This document shows positions 60,566 through 64,000 of a DNA stretch of 64,000 nt, piece by piece. The DNA comes from Sedimentisphaerales bacterium (GTDB taxonomy: Bacteria; Planctomycetota; Phycisphaerae; Sedimentisphaerales; SM23-30), in contig JAFGKT010000048.1 of NCBI GenBank assembly GCA_016928435.1, positions 1-64,000 on the forward strand, in the 5' to 3' direction. Both the position numbers and the translations under genes were made by a program. A model generated the notes under the pieces. The model was not told where the DNA came from and searched no databases. It saw only the letters and a list, made by a program, of their open reading frames with translations. The first letter of the stretch is position 1. Each line of letters opens with the position of its first letter.

Positions 60566-62140
60566 ATGAAAATTAACCACAATAAAAACCCCAGAAACAA
60601 CAGCGGTTTTGGCAAAAATTATGTGGTTCTGTTGCTCGCTGTATTTATTACAACTTGTTTGTTGTTTACAGGCGGCGCGCAAGCCATGGAGCAAAACAGC
60701 AAGCGAATCGAACAGCGGCCACAAGAATCTTCATCAGATCAGCAGCTCACTACTCTTGAGGGGCGGTACGGCAGATACACCATTGAATACGACCAGTCTC
60801 AATGGGATGTGGACACCGAGCCGGGGGGCGACATGGAATTTGCGTTTGCTTACCTGGACGCTGAAGTGTACGCGATGATTATAGCGGAGCGGATACCCTT
60901 ATCTCAGGAATATCTGCGCGATATGGTGGTAGAAAACTTTCGTGCTGCGGCAAGTAATGTTCGCGTTTTGGATGAAAGCTCCGAGATTCGCGACGGAATA
61001 ATGCTAATGCGCCTGACAATGTCGGGCAACATAGATGGCATAGGGGTCATCTACCACGGGGTTTATTACACCGGCCAAGCGGGAACTATTCAGGTTGTTA
61101 CATTTGCACAGCGGGATCTATTCGAAGAGTACCGCGGTGTCATGGATGAATTCCTAAATGGCTTCGCAGTGGAAAGAGAAATTGATGATGAGCAGCCGAG
61201 CAGTTCTTCACCAAGAGAGCAAAAGGTAAGGTTGCGAAGTGAATCCGGCACCTATTCGATTGAATATGACCAATCGCGCTGGGAGAGAGATACTGAGACG
61301 GTTGGAGACGAGGAGTTCTTTTTCACCCATCGCGACGGGGATGTTTTCGCGATGATTATAGCTGAGCGAATGATGCTGACTCCGGAGGCGCTGCGCAGCG
61401 TGGTAGTGGACAACTTTCAGGCCGTCGCGGAGAATTTCCGCATGCTTGAGGAAAGCACCGAAACGCACGGCGACATGGAAGTAATGTGTTTGACAATGTC
61501 AGGGATAATAAACGGAGCCCCGACAATCTACCATGGCTACTACTACACAGGCCCAGCTGGAACAATTCAAGTTATCACCATGACAACCCAGAATCTGTTT
61601 GAGCAATACCGCGACGAGATGGAAGAGTTCCTAAATGGTTTTGAAGTGGAGACAGATGTACCCGCAAGCCGATCCAGCCGGAGACAACCGCGCCAAGACC
61701 GCTGGGAAACCGTAACGGGAAGATATGGAACATACTCGCTTGAATACAACTCAGCCTTGTGGGAACCGGACGACATGGTTACAGGAGACCAAGAATTCTT
61801 CTTTTCGTATCTCGGCGGCGAAGCGTATGGCATGATTGTCGCTGAGCGGATGGAATTTTCGCGGAAAAGCTTGCGTGATTTCGTAATAGACAACATCGCG
61901 GCCGCGACAAGCGAATATGAAATCCTGGAGGAGCGAACGGTAACACATAGAGGGGTTCAGATTTTGTGTTTGACAACATCAGCAATAGTCGAGGGCATAC
62001 CTTTGGTGTATTACGGCTACTATTATACAGGAGAACCGGGCACAATCCAGGTGGTAACATTCACAACGCCGAACGTCTTCGATGAATTCCGCGCCGACAT
62101 GCAAGACTTTGTGAATGGACTCACGGTTTTAGAGGATTAG
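60566..62140 (+). CDS. Secreted protein with three tandem about 140-aa domains
   Basis: Signal-like VVLLLAVFITTCLLFTGGAQA; repeats starting GRYGRYTIEYDQSQW, SESGTYSIEYDQSRW, GRYGTYSLEYNSALW, each ending YYTGxxGTIQVxTxxxxxxFxxxRxxMxxFxNG. Confidence 0.85.
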   Translation: MKINHNKNPRNNSGFGKNYVVLLLAVFITTCLLFTGGAQAMEQNSKRIEQRPQESSSDQQLTTLEGRYGRYTIEYDQSQWDVDTEPGGDMEFAFAYLDAEVYAMIIAERIPLSQEYLRDMVVENFRAAASNVRVLDESSEIRDGIMLMRLTMSGNIDGIGVIYHGVYYTGQAGTIQVVTFAQRDLFEEYRGVMDEFLNGFAVEREIDDEQPSSSSPREQKVRLRSESGTYSIEYDQSRWERDTETVGDEEFFFTHRDGDVFAMIIAERMMLTPEALRSVVVDNFQAVAENFRMLEESTETHGDMEVMCLTMSGIINGAPTIYHGYYYTGPAGTIQVITMTTQNLFEQYRDEMEEFLNGFEVETDVPASRSSRRQPRQDRWETVTGRYGTYSLEYNSALWEPDDMVTGDQEFFFSYLGGEAYGMIVAERMEFSRKSLRDFVIDNIAAATSEYEILEERTVTHRGVQILCLTTSAIVEGIPLVYYGYYYTGEPGTIQVVTFTTPNVFDEFRADMQDFVNGLTVLED

Positions 62141-62190
62141 ATTTGATCAGGCTGAAACCCCATCCCACAAGCCGAATCCGGCGTGGGTAA

Positions 62191-63015
62191 TCACTCCGGT
62201 TTTTTAAGTTCGTCGGCGGTGGGTAGGTCTTTTAGGTTATTTAGGCCGAAGACTTCCAGGAATTTTTTGGTGGTTCCGTAAAGAAGCGGACGACCGATGA
62301 CTTCGGCGCGGCCGACGATTTTGACGAGGGATTTTTCGATTAGCTGACGCACCATTTCACCCGCGGCGACACCACGAATAGCTTCAATATCGACACGCAA
62401 GATAGGCTGTTTGTAAGCGATGATGGCTAAGGTTTCCAGGGCGGCGGGAGAAAGCTTGGTCTCGCTGCGGACCTTCAACAGCTTACGCAGCCATACATTG
62501 AACTGTGGCAAGGTGAGCATTTGATAACCGCCGGCAATCGTCTCGACGCGAAACGCGCATTCCATTTGGGTGTATTTATCGTTTAGCTCATCGATAATCT
62601 TACGGATTTGTTTAACATCGCCGGTACCCACCATGGCGACCAACTTCTGAGCGGTAACAGGCTCATCGGAAGCGAACAAGATCGCTTCGACTATGGAGGT
62701 GGTGGAGATTTCGGGCTCGTCAGTCTCGTTGGGTTCCTGCGCGTCATCGGTTGCGGCTGGTTCTTGGGACGGTTCGGACTCGGCAGGTTCTTGAGGGCTT
62801 TCCGATTCTGCGGGTTCTTCGATATCGGTTAGCTGCTCGGAAATTTCAGATTGGTCGTCGTCGGGGTCCGCGTCTTCAGGCGCAGCTTGAGCAGAACTGT
62901 CGTCTTCGGGCAAAAGCGACGCCTGGTCGGCTTCGACATCATCCTCGACAGGGCGCCAAGGTTGTTCGTCTTCGTTGAAATCGTCATCGATTTGTTTTTC
63001 TTGCTGATCCACCAA
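62191..63015 (-). CDS. scpB: Segregation and condensation protein B, acidic N-terminal extension
   Basis: IVEAILFASDEPVTAQKLVAMVG...LSPAALETLAIIAYKQPILRVDIEAIRGVAAGEMVRQLIEKSLVKIVGRAEVIGRPLLYGTTKKFLEVFGLNNLKDLP. Confidence 0.95.
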   Translation of the reverse strand: MVDQQEKQIDDDFNEDEQPWRPVEDDVEADQASLLPEDDSSAQAAPEDADPDDDQSEISEQLTDIEEPAESESPQEPAESEPSQEPAATDDAQEPNETDEPEISTTSIVEAILFASDEPVTAQKLVAMVGTGDVKQIRKIIDELNDKYTQMECAFRVETIAGGYQMLTLPQFNVWLRKLLKVRSETKLSPAALETLAIIAYKQPILRVDIEAIRGVAAGEMVRQLIEKSLVKIVGRAEVIGRPLLYGTTKKFLEVFGLNNLKDLPTADELKKPE

Positions 63016-63056
63016 TTGACCTCACTATGGAATGCCGTGCTGGCTGAGATATATGC

Positions 63057-63079
63057 GGTGGGCAAACGAGTTGTCCACC
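63057..63079. repeat. Hairpin, possible diverged member of the GTGGG/CCCAC palindrome family
   Basis: GGTGGGCAA-ACGAG-TTGTCCACC. Confidence 0.55.
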
Positions 63080-63154
63080 CAACCGGTTATTAATGCTATT
63101 ATGGGGCATAAAAGGGTTTAGATAAAGAAAAAACTGGGGATAGCATATGGGGCC

Positions 63155-64000
63155 TTAACGGTCGCGAAATAGGCCCGTGAGCTTTCTGGGTGGACGCGTA
63201 AATCTATCGATGGGTCCGACCAAGGTGTTCAAAACCAGAACCGCGGCGCAGGCGGGCACAGCAATGGGTGTATAAAGGCGAAATACCATGGTCAGGATTC
63301 CAGCGGCCAGAGCGAACACCATTTGGCCGGGCAAGGTAATGGGGCGACTGGTCATTTCAGCCAAGAGGACAAACGCCGCAATGAACACGCCGCCGCTAAA
63401 CAACTGATAGTGCGCATAAGTAAGCCCAACGGCAAGTGAATCCGCGACAATGGGGTATATCATGGCGCTGCGCTGGGGGCCTGCGGGAGAAACCGTCACA
63501 GGCAGAATCAACGCTGACACATAAACTCCCACCAAAAACAGAAGAGGCAACTGCCAGCGAAGATAACCGCGATAGACAAAATACAAACCAATCACCATCA
63601 GAGCAAGCGCCGAAGTCGTGCCCAGGCCTCCGGGGGTGGCGCCCAATACGCAATGCTCCAGCGAAGGCAGATGCTCCGCGAGATACGCGGATAGATCGAT
63701 GTCACCTTGGATGATGCGGAGACCGTCGAAATGCCGCAGCAGGTTCATAGGTTCAGGCAAAATGTAACCGGTGACTTTCGCGCTGGCGGACTCGAACCAA
63801 TCGACTTTGAACCAACCGCTTTCTTTCAATCGGTTCAAGACATCGCCAAAGAACATCATGGGTTTGGTTAATAGGGCTCCTTGGCGACCACCGAGCTGGT
63901 TGTTGAAAAATAACTGTACAACAACACGCCCGATCAGCGCGGGGTGCCAAACGTAGTGCCCCATGCCGCCAAAGACGTGTTTGCCGATTAATACAGTCGC
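63155..64000 (-). CDS. RnfD/NqrB-family electron transport complex subunit (5' end truncated by window edge)
   Basis: ATVLIGKHVFGGMGHYVWHPALIGRVVVQLFF (frame stays open to 64000), GPQRSAMIYPIVADSLAVGLTYAHYQLFSGGVFIAAFVLLAEMTSRPITLPGQMVFALAAGILTMVFRLY. Confidence 0.82.
   Translation of the reverse strand, partial: ATVLIGKHVFGGMGHYVWHPALIGRVVVQLFFNNQLGGRQGALLTKPMMFFGDVLNRLKESGWFKVDWFESASAKVTGYILPEPMNLLRHFDGLRIIQGDIDLSAYLAEHLPSLEHCVLGATPGGLGTTSALALMVIGLYFVYRGYLRWQLPLLFLVGVYVSALILPVTVSPAGPQRSAMIYPIVADSLAVGLTYAHYQLFSGGVFIAAFVLLAEMTSRPITLPGQMVFALAAGILTMVFRLYTPIAVPACAAVLVLNTLVGPIDRFTRPPRKLTGLFRDR

Noticed and set aside
1-64000. CRISPR arrays, tRNA/rRNA genes, transposases or prophage genes
   Set aside because: None recognised by eye on either strand; a tRNAscan/CRISPR finder run would be needed to exclude them firmly.

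Overview
The window is a dense, mostly chromosomal-type segment of about 64 kb, probably from a Planctomycetota (Phycisphaerae-like) bacterium. The taxonomy is inferred from a LEPR-XLL-like N-terminal motif ('RLRAEELEERIAPA') on a 1931-aa surface-type protein, lipid A genes and general gene style. Recognisable housekeeping genes: alr, serA, uvrA, thiS/thiG, a DinG-type helicase, lepB, lpxI, lpxD, scpB and a truncated rnfD/nqrB-like gene. Main points of interest: (i) a GAF-HlyD / HlyD / PqqD-like-M50-HlyD membrane gene trio (33.2-38.5 kb) directly downstream, on the same strand, of a 5.8-kb gene for a giant repetitive acidic surface-type protein; (ii) a co-directional membrane block (16.5-28.2 kb) with three SPFH (HflK/HflC-like) proteins, a P1B-type ATPase, an ABC exporter and a large TPR-like protein; (iii) a run of secreted proteins of unknown function (57.8-62.1 kb), including a protein with three tandem domains; (iv) several families of structured intergenic repeats (0.1-0.36 kb; 4.5/13.05/63.06 kb; 12.77-13.03 kb) and a candidate structured RNA (about 12.48-12.75 kb). 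No tRNA, rRNA, CRISPR array, transposase or integron attC site was recognised by eye. All functional names come from reading motifs in the translated ORFs; no database search was possible.
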